Source of the DNA: Massilia antarctica
Lineage (GTDB): Bacteria > Pseudomonadota > Gammaproteobacteria > Burkholderiales > Burkholderiaceae_D
Length of the DNA stretch: 64,000 bases
Direction: 5' to 3'
Assembly (NCBI RefSeq): GCF_015689335.1
Contig: NZ_CP065053.1
Coordinates: 6,386,001 to 6,450,000 of the forward strand
Positions 44,044 to 53,770 of the stretch are shown one piece after another; positions within the stretch are counted from its first letter, which is position 1, and each line of letters opens with the position of its first letter. The position numbers and the translations under genes are program-made. Below the pieces are notes generated by a model. The model saw only the letters and a program-made list of their open reading frames with translations, did not search any database and was not told where the DNA came from.

Positions 44044-45198
44044 ATGAACATCGCCCTCCGCCCCCTGCTCGCCAGCGTCGCTGTCGCCTTCTTCTTGTCC
44101 GGCTGCGCCAGCGCGCCGGCCACGGATACCGCCAAAACCGCGCCCCAGTACGGCGTGCTGGTCCAGAACGGCAAGCTGACCGAAGAAGGCGAACTGCGGC
44201 GCGACCTGGGACTCGAACACTCGGCCGCCGGGCGCCACGGCGCCGCCTACGCCCAGTGGCTGCCGCTGGCCGAACAGGGCCATAGCGAATCGCAGTTCAA
44301 TCTGGGCCTGATGCTGCGCGACGGCCTCGGCGTGCCGGCCGACCCCGCCAAGTCGCTCGAATGGACGCGCAAGGCGGCCGCCGCCAACTATCCGGACGCC
44401 TACCTGGCGCTGGGCGTGCGCCATGCCAATGGCACCGGCGTGAACAAGGATCCGGCCGAAGCGCTGCGCCTGTGGCGCCAGGGCGCCGCGCTGGGCGACG
44501 CCAACAGCGCCTTCTACGCCGGCCAGGCCCTGTTCTTCGGCCTGGACGTGGCGCGCGACGGCCCCGGCGGCCTCAAGCTGCTGCTGCAGGCGGCCCAGGC
44601 CGACACGCCCAGCGTGCGCGCCCAGTCGATCCTCGGCATGATCTACCTGACCGGCGAGGAAGGCGTGCCGCGCGACTACGCCAAGGCGCGCCAGTGGCTG
44701 TCCCTGGCCGCGGCCGGCGAGGAAAGCCAGGCCCAGCACCACCTGGGCGTGATGTACCAGTTCGGGCGCGGCGGCCCGGCCGACCAGCGTAAAGCGGTGG
44801 CCTGGTACGAACGCGCCGCGCGCCAGGGCAATCCGGCCTCGCTCAACAACCTGGGTACCTTCTACAAGAACGGCAAGGTCTTGCCGAAAGACGTGAAAAA
44901 GGCGCGCGAGTACTTCGAGCGTGCCCACGAGGGCGGCAATCTGGACGGCACGGTGAACCTGGGCGACATGCTGTTCATGGGCCGCGGCGGCGCGGCCGAG
45001 CGCGACAAGGCGGTGGCGCTGTACAAGCAGGCCGCCGACGCGGCGCATGCACCGGGCCAGTGCCGCTATGCGCGCGCGCTGCGCCATGGCGAAGGCGTGG
45101 CCGCCAATGCCGACGAAGCGGCGCTGTGGCTGGGCAAGGCCAGGGCCGCGAAACAGGCGTGCGACATCCAGCTGCCGCTTGCCGCTTTCCTGAAATAA
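44044..45198 (+). CDS. Sel1-repeat lipoprotein
   Basis: The 384-residue product has a lipobox (FFLSGC, Cys21) and about eight Sel1-like repeats (such as SQFNLGLMLRDGLGVPADPA and AQHHLGVMYQFGRGGPADQR). It should be a membrane-anchored periplasmic scaffold. It follows the TPR gene by 33 bases and may share its transcript. Confidence 0.88.
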   Translation: MNIALRPLLASVAVAFFLSGCASAPATDTAKTAPQYGVLVQNGKLTEEGELRRDLGLEHSAAGRHGAAYAQWLPLAEQGHSESQFNLGLMLRDGLGVPADPAKSLEWTRKAAAANYPDAYLALGVRHANGTGVNKDPAEALRLWRQGAALGDANSAFYAGQALFFGLDVARDGPGGLKLLLQAAQADTPSVRAQSILGMIYLTGEEGVPRDYAKARQWLSLAAAGEESQAQHHLGVMYQFGRGGPADQRKAVAWYERAARQGNPASLNNLGTFYKNGKVLPKDVKKAREYFERAHEGGNLDGTVNLGDMLFMGRGGAAERDKAVALYKQAADAAHAPGQCRYARALRHGEGVAANADEAALWLGKARAAKQACDIQLPLAAFLK

Positions 45199-45353
45199 TC
45201 TCCAGCGCGCCGTGCGCCGATGGACCCGGCGCGCGGATATGTGTACATTTCCATCATGGCCCGCCTTGCACAGTCACTATGCGGGCGGCAGCATCATGCA
45301 GGCCGCCGGTGTCGATGCCGGGGCACACCCCCCAACCTCTTGACGAGAACGCC

Positions 45354-46406
45354 ATGAACCCACACCCTTCCCCGGACGCCGTACCCGCCGGCGGCTTTTT
45401 CGCGGCCGCGGCGAACTATGGCGTCAACTCGCCACGCCCGCGCCTGCTGCTGGTGGCGCTGATGCTCCTGGCCCTGTGCATCGTGCTGATCACCGCGATC
45501 GACCTCGCCTTCCTGTCCGACCGGGTGAATTACATGCTCAGTCTTACCCAGACCAAAACGCTCCCCCACGAGGCGATGCGCGCCGGCGACATGAACACCA
45601 TCCTGTTCGTGACGGCGATGGCGGGCGGCATGCTGGCGCTGATCGCGTTCGGACACAGCTGGGCGCGCTGGGTCTGGCTGCTCCTGTGCATGCTGGCCGG
45701 CAGCGGACTGGCGCTGGTGTGGGTCGGCCCGATGTTCCTGTTCGCACCGGGCGCGGCCATGGTGAAGTGCGGCCTGTTCGTCTTGCAGGCCGTGCTCACC
45801 TGCCTGCTGTTCGCGCCTTCGAGCAATGCGTGGTTCCGCCGGCTCAGGGAGCTGCGCGACAACCCGCGCCGGCAGGCGGCCACGCCGGCGGCCTACCAGG
45901 GCACCGCCCCGGCCGACGGCCAGGCCTACCATCCGTACGCGCCGCCGGGCACGCTGGCCGGCGCGGCGCCCGCCGCGGTGGCACTGCCGGCACGCCCCCG
46001 CACGGTCACCCTGGGCATGGCGCTGTGCGTGCTCTCCTCGCTTGCCGGCATGGTCATCTCGCTGATCTACATGCCCGACGTGCTGGCCGCCCAGAGCGTG
46101 TCGCTCGGCACGGGCTGGGTGAAAAATACGGTGTACGGCAGTCTGGTCGTCGGCGCGCTTCTCCTGATATTGCTGATGTACTTTATCGCGCGCGCCTCGA
46201 ACGTGGCACGCTGGATCTGGCTCGTGGTGGCCGTCTTCGGTTTCCTCAATTCCATCAATGCCTTCAAAACCGCGTTTGTGGTGTCGGCCCTGTACGGCTC
46301 CCTGGCGGTGCTCACCCAGCTCATCGTGCTGGCCGGGACCATCCTGCTGTTCGTTCCCGCCTCCAACCAGTGGATGCGCGACACGGCGCTGGCGCGGCGC
46401 CCGTAA
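45354..46406 (+). CDS. Internally duplicated membrane protein
   Basis: This 350-residue protein has two similar halves, each with about four membrane helices and joined by a Pro/Ala-rich linker (about 175-225). Equivalent segments are ARWVWLLLCMLAG and ARWIWLVVAVFGF, and the half-ends LLFAPSSNAWFR and LLFVPASNQWMR. The duplication is visible directly. No transporter or enzyme signature recognised. Confidence 0.75.
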   Translation: MNPHPSPDAVPAGGFFAAAANYGVNSPRPRLLLVALMLLALCIVLITAIDLAFLSDRVNYMLSLTQTKTLPHEAMRAGDMNTILFVTAMAGGMLALIAFGHSWARWVWLLLCMLAGSGLALVWVGPMFLFAPGAAMVKCGLFVLQAVLTCLLFAPSSNAWFRRLRELRDNPRRQAATPAAYQGTAPADGQAYHPYAPPGTLAGAAPAAVALPARPRTVTLGMALCVLSSLAGMVISLIYMPDVLAAQSVSLGTGWVKNTVYGSLVVGALLLILLMYFIARASNVARWIWLVVAVFGFLNSINAFKTAFVVSALYGSLAVLTQLIVLAGTILLFVPASNQWMRDTALARRP

Positions 46407-46437
46407 GCTTTCACCACGATTTCAAAAAAGAGCCTCG

Positions 46438-47292
46438 ATGCACGCATCCCTGTCTTCCGCAGTCCGTTTCGTCGGACACCTTGTCCTCGCCAGCCTGGTC
46501 CTGTGCCAGGCCGCCCAGGCGGCTCCCGCCACCGAAGCGCGCATCCGCGAGTATTTCCAGGTCACCGGTACCGAGGCTCACCTGAACATTGCCACCGAGG
46601 CGATCGAGAAGGGCCACGAGGAAGCCTGGCGCAACGAGCGCGATCCGGTACAAAAGGAAAGCAAAAAATTGTTCATGGACCTCTTCAAGGAGATGGCCAG
46701 CACTGACCTGACCTGGGAGAAACTGGCACCGCTCGCCATCGCAAGCTACCAGCAAGAGCTGAGCGACAGCGATGTGCAGGACATGATCGCGCATGCCAGG
46801 AGCCAGGCCGGGAAAGTGACCAACCAGAAATGGATCCCGGCGCTGCTCGCGCACCTGCCGGCGATCCAGCAATACGTCAAGGCAGCGTTTTCAGAGCTCA
46901 ACGACGGCAAAGGGCCGCCCATGCCCATCCCTGCCATGCCGCCGCCCGCACCGAACGATGCGTTGCTGCAAACCTTCCTGCGCGAGATCCCTGGCGACCG
47001 GGAAGAGTTCGAGGAGCGCATCACGCCGATGGTCATGATGGCCGGCATCCTCGCCCGGGGCGACAATACCAAAAACCGGACCCGGCGCTTGCGCGCGGTC
47101 GCCAAGGTGAAGCAGCGCGTCTCGTTCGACAACATCACCGTCCTCAAGGCGCGCATGCTTGCCAATGTGCTCAGCACCGACGAGATCAACTTGCTCATCG
47201 AAGACAACCGGCGTCCGGAACGCCAGGCGCAGCTGCGCAAGGTGCGCCAGGCCGAGCGGGAGTTCCGAGAGCGTACGCCGGGCGTCATGTAA
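46438..47292 (+). CDS. DUF2059 secreted protein
   Basis: The 284-residue product has a signal peptide (cleavage near AAQA-APATE) and a DUF2059 region (KLAPLAIASYQQELSDSDVQ, DMIAHARSQAGK). A second helical region follows a Pro/Met-rich linker. DUF2059 proteins are periplasmic and uncharacterised. It begins 31 bases after the duplicated membrane protein. Confidence 0.75.
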   Translation: MHASLSSAVRFVGHLVLASLVLCQAAQAAPATEARIREYFQVTGTEAHLNIATEAIEKGHEEAWRNERDPVQKESKKLFMDLFKEMASTDLTWEKLAPLAIASYQQELSDSDVQDMIAHARSQAGKVTNQKWIPALLAHLPAIQQYVKAAFSELNDGKGPPMPIPAMPPPAPNDALLQTFLREIPGDREEFEERITPMVMMAGILARGDNTKNRTRRLRAVAKVKQRVSFDNITVLKARMLANVLSTDEINLLIEDNRRPERQAQLRKVRQAEREFRERTPGVM

Positions 47293-47418
47293 GCACCCTG
47301 TCCGTCACGGCGGCGGCATGGCCGACATGATTCGCCTTCTCTCCCCCTGACGAAATCGCCTTCCTGCGAGCACGCGTCACCACTATAACGTGCGCGCCAT
47401 CAACCCGCCCGACGGCAG

Positions 47419-49701
47419 CTACGCCAGGCGCAGCGGCAGGCTGCGCAAGCGCTGCCCGGTCAGTTTGAATACCGCGTTCGCCACGGCCGGCGCGATCGGC
47501 GGGGTGCCCGGCTCGCCCACGCCTTCGGGCGGCTCGGCGCTCTTGATGATCACCGTCTCCACCTCGGGCGCGCTGTCGATCCGCAGCACCGGATAGTCGC
47601 CAAAATTGCCCTGCTCGACCCTCCCGTTCTTGAGCGTGATCTCGCCAGCCAGCGCGGCCGACAGGCCGAACACCACCGCCGACTCCATCTGCTGCGCGAT
47701 GATGTTCGGATTGACCGCCAGGCCGCAATCGATCGCGCACACCACGCGGTGCACGCGGATCTGCTTGTCCGTCACCGATACCTCGGCCACCTGCGCCACG
47801 ATGCTGCCGAACGACTGGTGCAACGCCACGCCGTGCGCGCGGCCCTCTGGCGCCGTGCCGGCCCTGGCCAGGGCGGCGTCGAGCACCGCCAGGTGGCGCG
47901 GATGGCGCGCCAGCAGCGCGCGCCGGAAGGGCGCCCCATCCTGGCCGGCGGCATGCGCCAGTTCGTCGATGAAGCTCTCCTTGAAAAACGCATTGTGCGA
48001 GTGGCCGACCGAACGCCAGTAACCGAGCGGCACCTGGCTGTCGACGATCACGTGCACCACGCGCTGGTTGTCGATCTCGTACTGCATGTCGTACTCGCCT
48101 TCGGCCGTGGTCTTGTCCGGGCCGACGCCGGGCAGGCCCAGGTTACGCGGAAAATACTGATGCCCGATCGAGCCGCTGACCGACTTGTTGTCGTAGCTGA
48201 CGATGCCGCCCCGGGCATCGACCTTGCCGGTGAAACGCGCCAGCGCGGCCGGACGGTACACATCGTGCGTCATGTCGTCCTCGCGCGACCAGACCAGCTG
48301 CACCGGCTTGCCGCCGGCCGCCATGGCGACGGCCACCGCCTGCGCCACCATGTCCACCTCCAGGCGGCGCCCGAAGCCGCCGCCCAGCAGCAGCACGTCG
48401 ACCGATACGTCGGCGCGGCTCACATTAGCCACCTTGGCCGCCATATCGACGCAGATGCTCGGCACCTGAGTCGAGGCCCACAACCTCACCTTGCCGCCCG
48501 CGACCTGCGCGGTGCAATTCATCGGTTCCATGGTCGCATGGGCGAGGAAAGGCGCGCGGTATTCGGCCCGGATGGTCTTGACCGCGCCCGCGGCCGCCGT
48601 CACGTCGCCATGCTTGTAATAGGTGAAGCCCGATTCGGTATCGAGGGCGCCGGCGAAGCCCTTGAAAATATCGGCGCTCGACAAGCCGGCATTGACGCCC
48701 TCGTTCCACTTGACGGCCAGGGCACCCAAGGCCTGGCGCGCGCGCCAGTACGAATCGGCGATCACCGCCACACCGGCGCCGGCGCCGGTTTGCCCGGACA
48801 GCGCGGACGACACGTCGACCACGCCCTTCACACCCGGCATTGCCTTCGCCCTGGCGGCATCGAACGAGGCGACCGTGCCGCCCACCACCGGCGACATCGC
48901 CACCGCCGCGTACAGCATGCCGGGCGGGCGCGCGTCGATCCCGAACATGGCGCTGCCATTGACCTTGGCCGGCGAATCGCGGCGCGCCTGGGGCGTGCCG
49001 ATCAGGGTGAATTCGCCCGGTTCCTTGAGACGCACGTCGGAGGCGGCGATATCGAGGCCGGCCGCCGCCGCCTTGGCGGCCAGGCTGCCGTACGAGGCGC
49101 GCTTGCCGCCCTGGTGGACCACGAAGCCTCCCATCCCCTTGCACTGCGCGGCCGGCACGCCCCATTCCTGCGCCGCGGCAGCGATCAGCATGGCGCGCGC
49201 CACGGCGCCCGCTTCGCGCATCGGCAGCCAGGCATCCTTGACGCTGCTCGACCCGCCGGTCATCATGATCCCCAGCTCGCGCGCCACTTTTGCGAGCATC
49301 CACTGCGCGCCTTCCTTGACACTGCCGCGGTCATCGGGATGGAACGGCAGGTTTTCGCGCAGCACTTCGAGATTGCTGAAGATCTTGTCGATCGGCGCCT
49401 GGGTGATGCGCACCTGCGCCAGCGGCACGTCGAGCTCCTCGGCCAGCAGCATCGGCAGCGCGGTGTTCACGCCCTGCCCCATTTCGCAGCGCGGCACCAC
49501 CACCGACACCGTGCCGTCGGGCGCGATCGCCACCCAGCCGTTCAGCGCCACGGCGCCGCCGGACACCGGCAAGGGCTGCGCCGTGTGCAGGCGCTGGCGC
49601 GGCGGCTGGATGCCCCAGCCCACCACCAGGGCGCCGCCGGCGGCGAGGCCGCCAAGCAGAAAACGGCGGCGGGTCTTGTTCTTCGGTGTAGTCTGGCTCA
49701 T
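47419..49701 (-). CDS. Molybdopterin-binding oxidoreductase subunit, IorB-like (xanthine oxidase family)
   Basis: The ATG at 49701 gives 760 residues with a twin-arginine-type signal (TRRRFLLGGLAAGGAL), indicating folded export. Cofactor-binding motifs of the isoquinoline 1-oxidoreductase beta family are present: RCEMGQGVNTALPMLLAEEL, LGGGFGRRLE and GYWRSVGHSHNAFF. The usual partner, a small 2Fe-2S subunit, is not beside it. Substrate is unknown, possibly an aldehyde or N-heterocycle. Confidence 0.88.
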   Translation of the reverse strand: MSQTTPKNKTRRRFLLGGLAAGGALVVGWGIQPPRQRLHTAQPLPVSGGAVALNGWVAIAPDGTVSVVVPRCEMGQGVNTALPMLLAEELDVPLAQVRITQAPIDKIFSNLEVLRENLPFHPDDRGSVKEGAQWMLAKVARELGIMMTGGSSSVKDAWLPMREAGAVARAMLIAAAAQEWGVPAAQCKGMGGFVVHQGGKRASYGSLAAKAAAAGLDIAASDVRLKEPGEFTLIGTPQARRDSPAKVNGSAMFGIDARPPGMLYAAVAMSPVVGGTVASFDAARAKAMPGVKGVVDVSSALSGQTGAGAGVAVIADSYWRARQALGALAVKWNEGVNAGLSSADIFKGFAGALDTESGFTYYKHGDVTAAAGAVKTIRAEYRAPFLAHATMEPMNCTAQVAGGKVRLWASTQVPSICVDMAAKVANVSRADVSVDVLLLGGGFGRRLEVDMVAQAVAVAMAAGGKPVQLVWSREDDMTHDVYRPAALARFTGKVDARGGIVSYDNKSVSGSIGHQYFPRNLGLPGVGPDKTTAEGEYDMQYEIDNQRVVHVIVDSQVPLGYWRSVGHSHNAFFKESFIDELAHAAGQDGAPFRRALLARHPRHLAVLDAALARAGTAPEGRAHGVALHQSFGSIVAQVAEVSVTDKQIRVHRVVCAIDCGLAVNPNIIAQQMESAVVFGLSAALAGEITLKNGRVEQGNFGDYPVLRIDSAPEVETVIIKSAEPPEGVGEPGTPPIAPAVANAVFKLTGQRLRSLPLRLA

Positions 49702-49770
49702 TGCATTCTCATGGCGTGCGTACGCGCGGAATGGCACTGTAGCATGCCGCCCGGCGCGGGCAGTGCGTGT

Positions 49771-52700
49771 TTACGCCGGCAAGCGTGCCGGCCAGCGCGT
49801 CAGGATCGTTTCGGGCAGTTCCGGGCGGCTGTACAGGTAGCCCTGCGCCAGGTTGCAGCCGTGGCGCAGCAAAAAGGCGGCCTGCTCCTCGGTCTCGACG
49901 CCCTCGGCGATCACCGACAGGTTCATGCTCTTGCCAAGCTGGATGATGGCGATGGCGATCGCCTCGTCGTTCACGTCGGTCGAGATATCCTTGATGAAGC
50001 TGCGGTCGATTTTCAAGGTCTGCACCGGCAACTGCTTGAGGTAGGCCAGCGACGAATAGCCGGTACCGAAATCGTCGATCGCCAGCCCCACGCCGATCGA
50101 GTGCAGGTCGTTGATGAAGACCAGCGCGTCGCCCGTATTCATGATCACCGACTCGGTCACTTCGAGCTGCAGGCGCTGGGGCGCCAGGCCGGTCTCCTTG
50201 AGGATATCGGCCACCATGTTGACGATGCTGCCGCGCTCGAACTGCTTGACCGACAGGTTGACCGCGATCTTCGGCACGTGCAGGCCGGCCGCTTCCCAGC
50301 GGATCATCTGGCGGCAGGCTTCGTCCAGCACCCACTTGCCGAGCTGGTTGATGAAACCGGTGTCCTCGGCCAGCGGAATGAAGCGCACCGGCGGCACGTT
50401 GCCCAGTTCCGGATTATTCCAGCGCACCAGCGCCTCGACCCCGATCAGGCGGCCGCTATCGATTTCAACCTGCGGCTGGTAATTGAGGAAGATCTCGTTC
50501 TTGTCGATCGAGCGGCGCAGCATCGCTTCCATGCGCAGGCGCTCGACGCCTTCGCCGGTCATCGACGGCGCGTAGAACTGGTAGCCGTTGCGCCCGCGCG
50601 CCTTGGCCTGGTACATGGCCACGTCGGCATTACGGATCAACATATTCAGGTCGGCCGCGTCGTCCGGGAACACGCTGATGCCGACGCTGCCGGTGACGAA
50701 CAACTCGTAGTCGGACACGATGAAAGGCTGCTCGAACATGGCCATCAGTTTTTCGGCCACCTGGCCGGCGCCGGACTGGCCGCTGACATTTTCGAGCAGG
50801 ACGATGAATTCGTCCCCGCCCAGGCGCGCCAGGGTGTCGCCTTCGCGCAGCTTGCCCTGCAAGGCCGCGGCGACCTGCTTGAGCAGCTCGTCGCCGACGT
50901 GGTGGCCGAGCGTGTCGTTGACGTTCTTGAAGCGATCGAGATCGATGAACAGCACCGCCAGCTGCTGGCCGTCGCGCGCGGCGCGCTTGAGCGCATGCAG
51001 CAGGCGGTCGTGGAACAGCAGGCGGTTGGGCAGCGCCGTGAGCGAATCGTGGTGCGCCATGTGATCGAGCTGCTCCTGCGATTGCTTGGCCTTGGTGATG
51101 TCGCTGAACACGGCCACGTAGTGGGTGGTGACGCCGTGATCGTCGCGCACCGCCGACACGGTCAGCCATTGCAGATAAACGTCGCCGTTCTTGCGCGTGT
51201 CCCAGCGCTCGCCGCGCCAGAAACCGGCTTGGCCCAGTTCGGCCCACATCTGCTGGTACACGGCCGCATTTTCGGTGGGCGAGCGGGTCAGGCGCACATC
51301 CTTGCCGACCGCGTCGCTTTCGCTGAAGCCCGTGATCCGGGTGAAGGCCGGATTGACGGCAACGATACCAAGGTCGACGTCGATGACCACGACGGCATCG
51401 GCGATATGTTCGAGCACCGTGGCCGACAGACGCAGTTTTTCCTCGGCCTCGCGCCGTTCGGTGACGTCGGCATAGACCCAGATGCTGCCGCCGTTGGGGC
51501 GGGCCGGGTCGAGCGCGCAGCCGCTCACGCGGCACCAGAAGGCGCTGCCATCCTTTTTCAAGTACTGGCGCTCTTCGTTGTAGTCGTTGTCCTCCGCCAG
51601 GGCCGCGTATTGCTGTTCGCCGGCGCGCACGAATTCGTCGTGGCTCGGGTACAGGATGTCGGCCAGCTTGCCGGTCATCTCGCCGCTGGCGTAGCCGAAC
51701 AGGTCTTCGCAGCGGCGGTTGGCCGACACGATGCGGCGCTCGCGCACGAACATCACGCCGAACATGACGTTGTCGAGAATCGCGCTTTGCTCGGTCAGCA
51801 GCGCTTCGATGCGCATCTCGTTGCTTTTGCGTTCGCTGATGTCGGCGATGATCCCGTCCACCCACGATTTTTCGGGCACGGCCCCCGCTTGCGGCTGGCC
51901 GTTCTCGGACACCCAGCGCTCGATGCCGGCGGCGTCGACGATGCGGTATTCGATCTCGTACGGGCGTCCGCTGGCCATCGCTTCGCGCACGGTGCGGCTC
52001 TGCATGCGCCGGTCTTCGGGACAGATCAGGTCCGACCAGGCATCGGTGGTGCTGCGCAAGAACAGCGCGGCCGGATAGCCGGAAATGTCTTCGATGGCGT
52101 CGCTGACGAAATCGATCGAGCCGCCCGGGCGCACCCGAAACACCGCGCCCGGGACCTGGGTGACGATGGTGCGAAAGCGCTCCTCGCGCCGGCCGATGTC
52201 CTCGAACAGGTGCTTGATGGCGACCCGCATCTGCTCCATCTGCTTGGCCAGGCGGCCCAGTTCATCGCTGCCTTCGAGTTCGAGGCGCGTTTCGAAGTCG
52301 CCATGCGAGAGGCGGTCGGAAAATTTCATCAGCTGGCGCAACGGCACCAGCAGGCGCTTGTTGAGGAACAGGACGATCAGCACCAGCGACACGGTCAGCT
52401 GGAACGCCAGCACGAAGGCATAGTTGGACTGCTTGTTGCGCAATTCCTGCTGGCTGCGGGCATCGTCCATCTCGACCACGACCACGCCGATGCGCTCGCC
52501 GCGCACCAGGATGTCGCGTTCGGCGCGGTAGATCTGGCCTACCGGACGCTGGGCCGAATGGATGTTGATGAACTGGGCGTCGGACTGGCCGATCACCCGG
52601 ATGTGCAGCACCGAGGGATCGCGCATCACCGATTCGACCAGCGACTGGGCCGACTCGGCGTTCATGTTCCACAGCGACTCCTGCATGCCGAGGGCGAGGA

Positions 52701-52899
52701 TGTCGACATTGCGGCGCAGCGACTCGCTCAGTACCGCCTTGGCCGCCGTGCGCTCCTGCACCCCGATCAGCACGTAGCTGCCGATGATGGCAGGAATGAC
52801 CAGCCCGCCGAAAACGACCAGCATCAGCGCGCCGTAAATCGACAGTCCGTACAGCTGGCTGAGCTTGGTACGGAAACGTTGGTAGGCCGTGCTAAGCAT
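49771..52899 (-). CDS. PAS-GGDEF-EAL sensory protein (c-di-GMP turnover)
   Basis: The 1042-residue protein has two membrane helices (about 20-42 and 165-187) bracketing a periplasmic sensor, a HAMP-like region, three PAS domains (about 255-600), GGDEF (ARLGGDEFIVLL) and EAL (GVEALVRWNNPE). Both catalytic motifs are intact, so it could make or break c-di-GMP. Downstream effectors could include the PilZ protein at 33762. It has its own upstream region. Confidence 0.95.
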   Translation of the reverse strand: MLSTAYQRFRTKLSQLYGLSIYGALMLVVFGGLVIPAIIGSYVLIGVQERTAAKAVLSESLRRNVDILALGMQESLWNMNAESAQSLVESVMRDPSVLHIRVIGQSDAQFINIHSAQRPVGQIYRAERDILVRGERIGVVVVEMDDARSQQELRNKQSNYAFVLAFQLTVSLVLIVLFLNKRLLVPLRQLMKFSDRLSHGDFETRLELEGSDELGRLAKQMEQMRVAIKHLFEDIGRREERFRTIVTQVPGAVFRVRPGGSIDFVSDAIEDISGYPAALFLRSTTDAWSDLICPEDRRMQSRTVREAMASGRPYEIEYRIVDAAGIERWVSENGQPQAGAVPEKSWVDGIIADISERKSNEMRIEALLTEQSAILDNVMFGVMFVRERRIVSANRRCEDLFGYASGEMTGKLADILYPSHDEFVRAGEQQYAALAEDNDYNEERQYLKKDGSAFWCRVSGCALDPARPNGGSIWVYADVTERREAEEKLRLSATVLEHIADAVVVIDVDLGIVAVNPAFTRITGFSESDAVGKDVRLTRSPTENAAVYQQMWAELGQAGFWRGERWDTRKNGDVYLQWLTVSAVRDDHGVTTHYVAVFSDITKAKQSQEQLDHMAHHDSLTALPNRLLFHDRLLHALKRAARDGQQLAVLFIDLDRFKNVNDTLGHHVGDELLKQVAAALQGKLREGDTLARLGGDEFIVLLENVSGQSGAGQVAEKLMAMFEQPFIVSDYELFVTGSVGISVFPDDAADLNMLIRNADVAMYQAKARGRNGYQFYAPSMTGEGVERLRMEAMLRRSIDKNEIFLNYQPQVEIDSGRLIGVEALVRWNNPELGNVPPVRFIPLAEDTGFINQLGKWVLDEACRQMIRWEAAGLHVPKIAVNLSVKQFERGSIVNMVADILKETGLAPQRLQLEVTESVIMNTGDALVFINDLHSIGVGLAIDDFGTGYSSLAYLKQLPVQTLKIDRSFIKDISTDVNDEAIAIAIIQLGKSMNLSVIAEGVETEEQAAFLLRHGCNLAQGYLYSRPELPETILTRWPARLPA

Positions 52900-53172
52900 G
52901 CAGCAAGTTGGAAAGCATACGGGAAGATGCCTGAGTGAAAAGTTAGATAATAAAAGTTTTCTATACGGAATTATGCACGGAAGCTCTCCTCAAGTCACCA
53001 ACTGCACGGGAGGATGAGGCGTTTTACAGACGGGGAAAATGAAAACAGTTGACGCGATGGCTTTGCAAGGCGCGGACATGGCGCACAGCCCGCCACCGGT
53101 ACAATCCGAGCCGTTCAGCGTGAAACCCGCCGACTTGCTATCATCGCAGCATTTTTCTGAAAGGGATTCACA
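52900..53172. other. Divergent intergenic region
   Basis: About 270 bases separate the GGDEF-EAL gene from the DUF1993 gene. It is AT-rich on the left. A GAAAGGGA ribosome-binding stretch precedes DUF1993. I see no gene, terminator or strong operator. Confidence 0.4.
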
Positions 53173-53679
53173 ATGACTTTTTCCATGTACGACGCCTCGG
53201 TGCCCGTTTTCAAGCAGATCCTGACCAGCCTGTCGGCCATCATCGACAAGGCCGAAGCCCACGCCACCGAAAAGAAAATCGAACCGGCCGCCCTGTTGCA
53301 GGCGCGCCTGTACCCCGACATGTTCCCCTTCCAGCGCCAGGTCCAGGTTGCCGCCGACTTCGCCAAGGGCTGCTGCGCCCGTCTGGCAGGGGTGGACGTG
53401 CCGCGCTATGAAGATAGCGAGCACACCTTCGCCGACCTGAAAGAGCGCATCGCCAAGACCCTGGAGTTCATCGACGGCTTGCCGCAGGACGGCATCGAAG
53501 CGAGCGCCCAGCGCGACATCAGCACCAGCAGCGGCGCCAACGCCAAGCAATTCAAGGGCCAGGTCTATCTGGTGCACTACGCGCTGCCGCACTTCTATTT
53601 CCACGCCACCACCGCGTACGCGATCCTGCGCCATAACGGCGTGGAAGTGGGCAAGAAGGATTTCATCGGCGCGTTTTAA
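53173..53679 (+). CDS. DUF1993 (DinB-like fold) protein
   Basis: This 168-residue protein begins MTFSMYDASVPVFKQILTSL and has the DUF1993 pattern LLQARLYPDMFPFQRQVQVA and HYALPHFYFHATTAYAILRH. The family is thought to share the DinB four-helix bundle, often metal-binding through His. Its function is unknown. It stands alone, read rightward. Confidence 0.88.
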   Translation: MTFSMYDASVPVFKQILTSLSAIIDKAEAHATEKKIEPAALLQARLYPDMFPFQRQVQVAADFAKGCCARLAGVDVPRYEDSEHTFADLKERIAKTLEFIDGLPQDGIEASAQRDISTSSGANAKQFKGQVYLVHYALPHFYFHATTAYAILRHNGVEVGKKDFIGAF

Positions 53680-53770
53680 GCCGGGTCCATCGATGGTGGG
53701 GGAGCCGCGCGGCGCCTGCGCCTGCAGCGTCAATCCGGGGGGGGCGACGGCGGCGCCGGCCAAGCCCGGA

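Noticed and set aside
42919..45087. A 722-codon open frame on the - strand
   Set aside because: Antisense to the TPR and Sel1 genes, which have signal peptides and clear repeats.
47749..52938. A 1,729-codon open frame on the + strand
   Set aside because: It lies antisense to the IorB-like and GGDEF-EAL genes; its His/Arg/Gly/Ala-rich composition is the usual mirror of high-GC coding sequence, with no recognisable domain.
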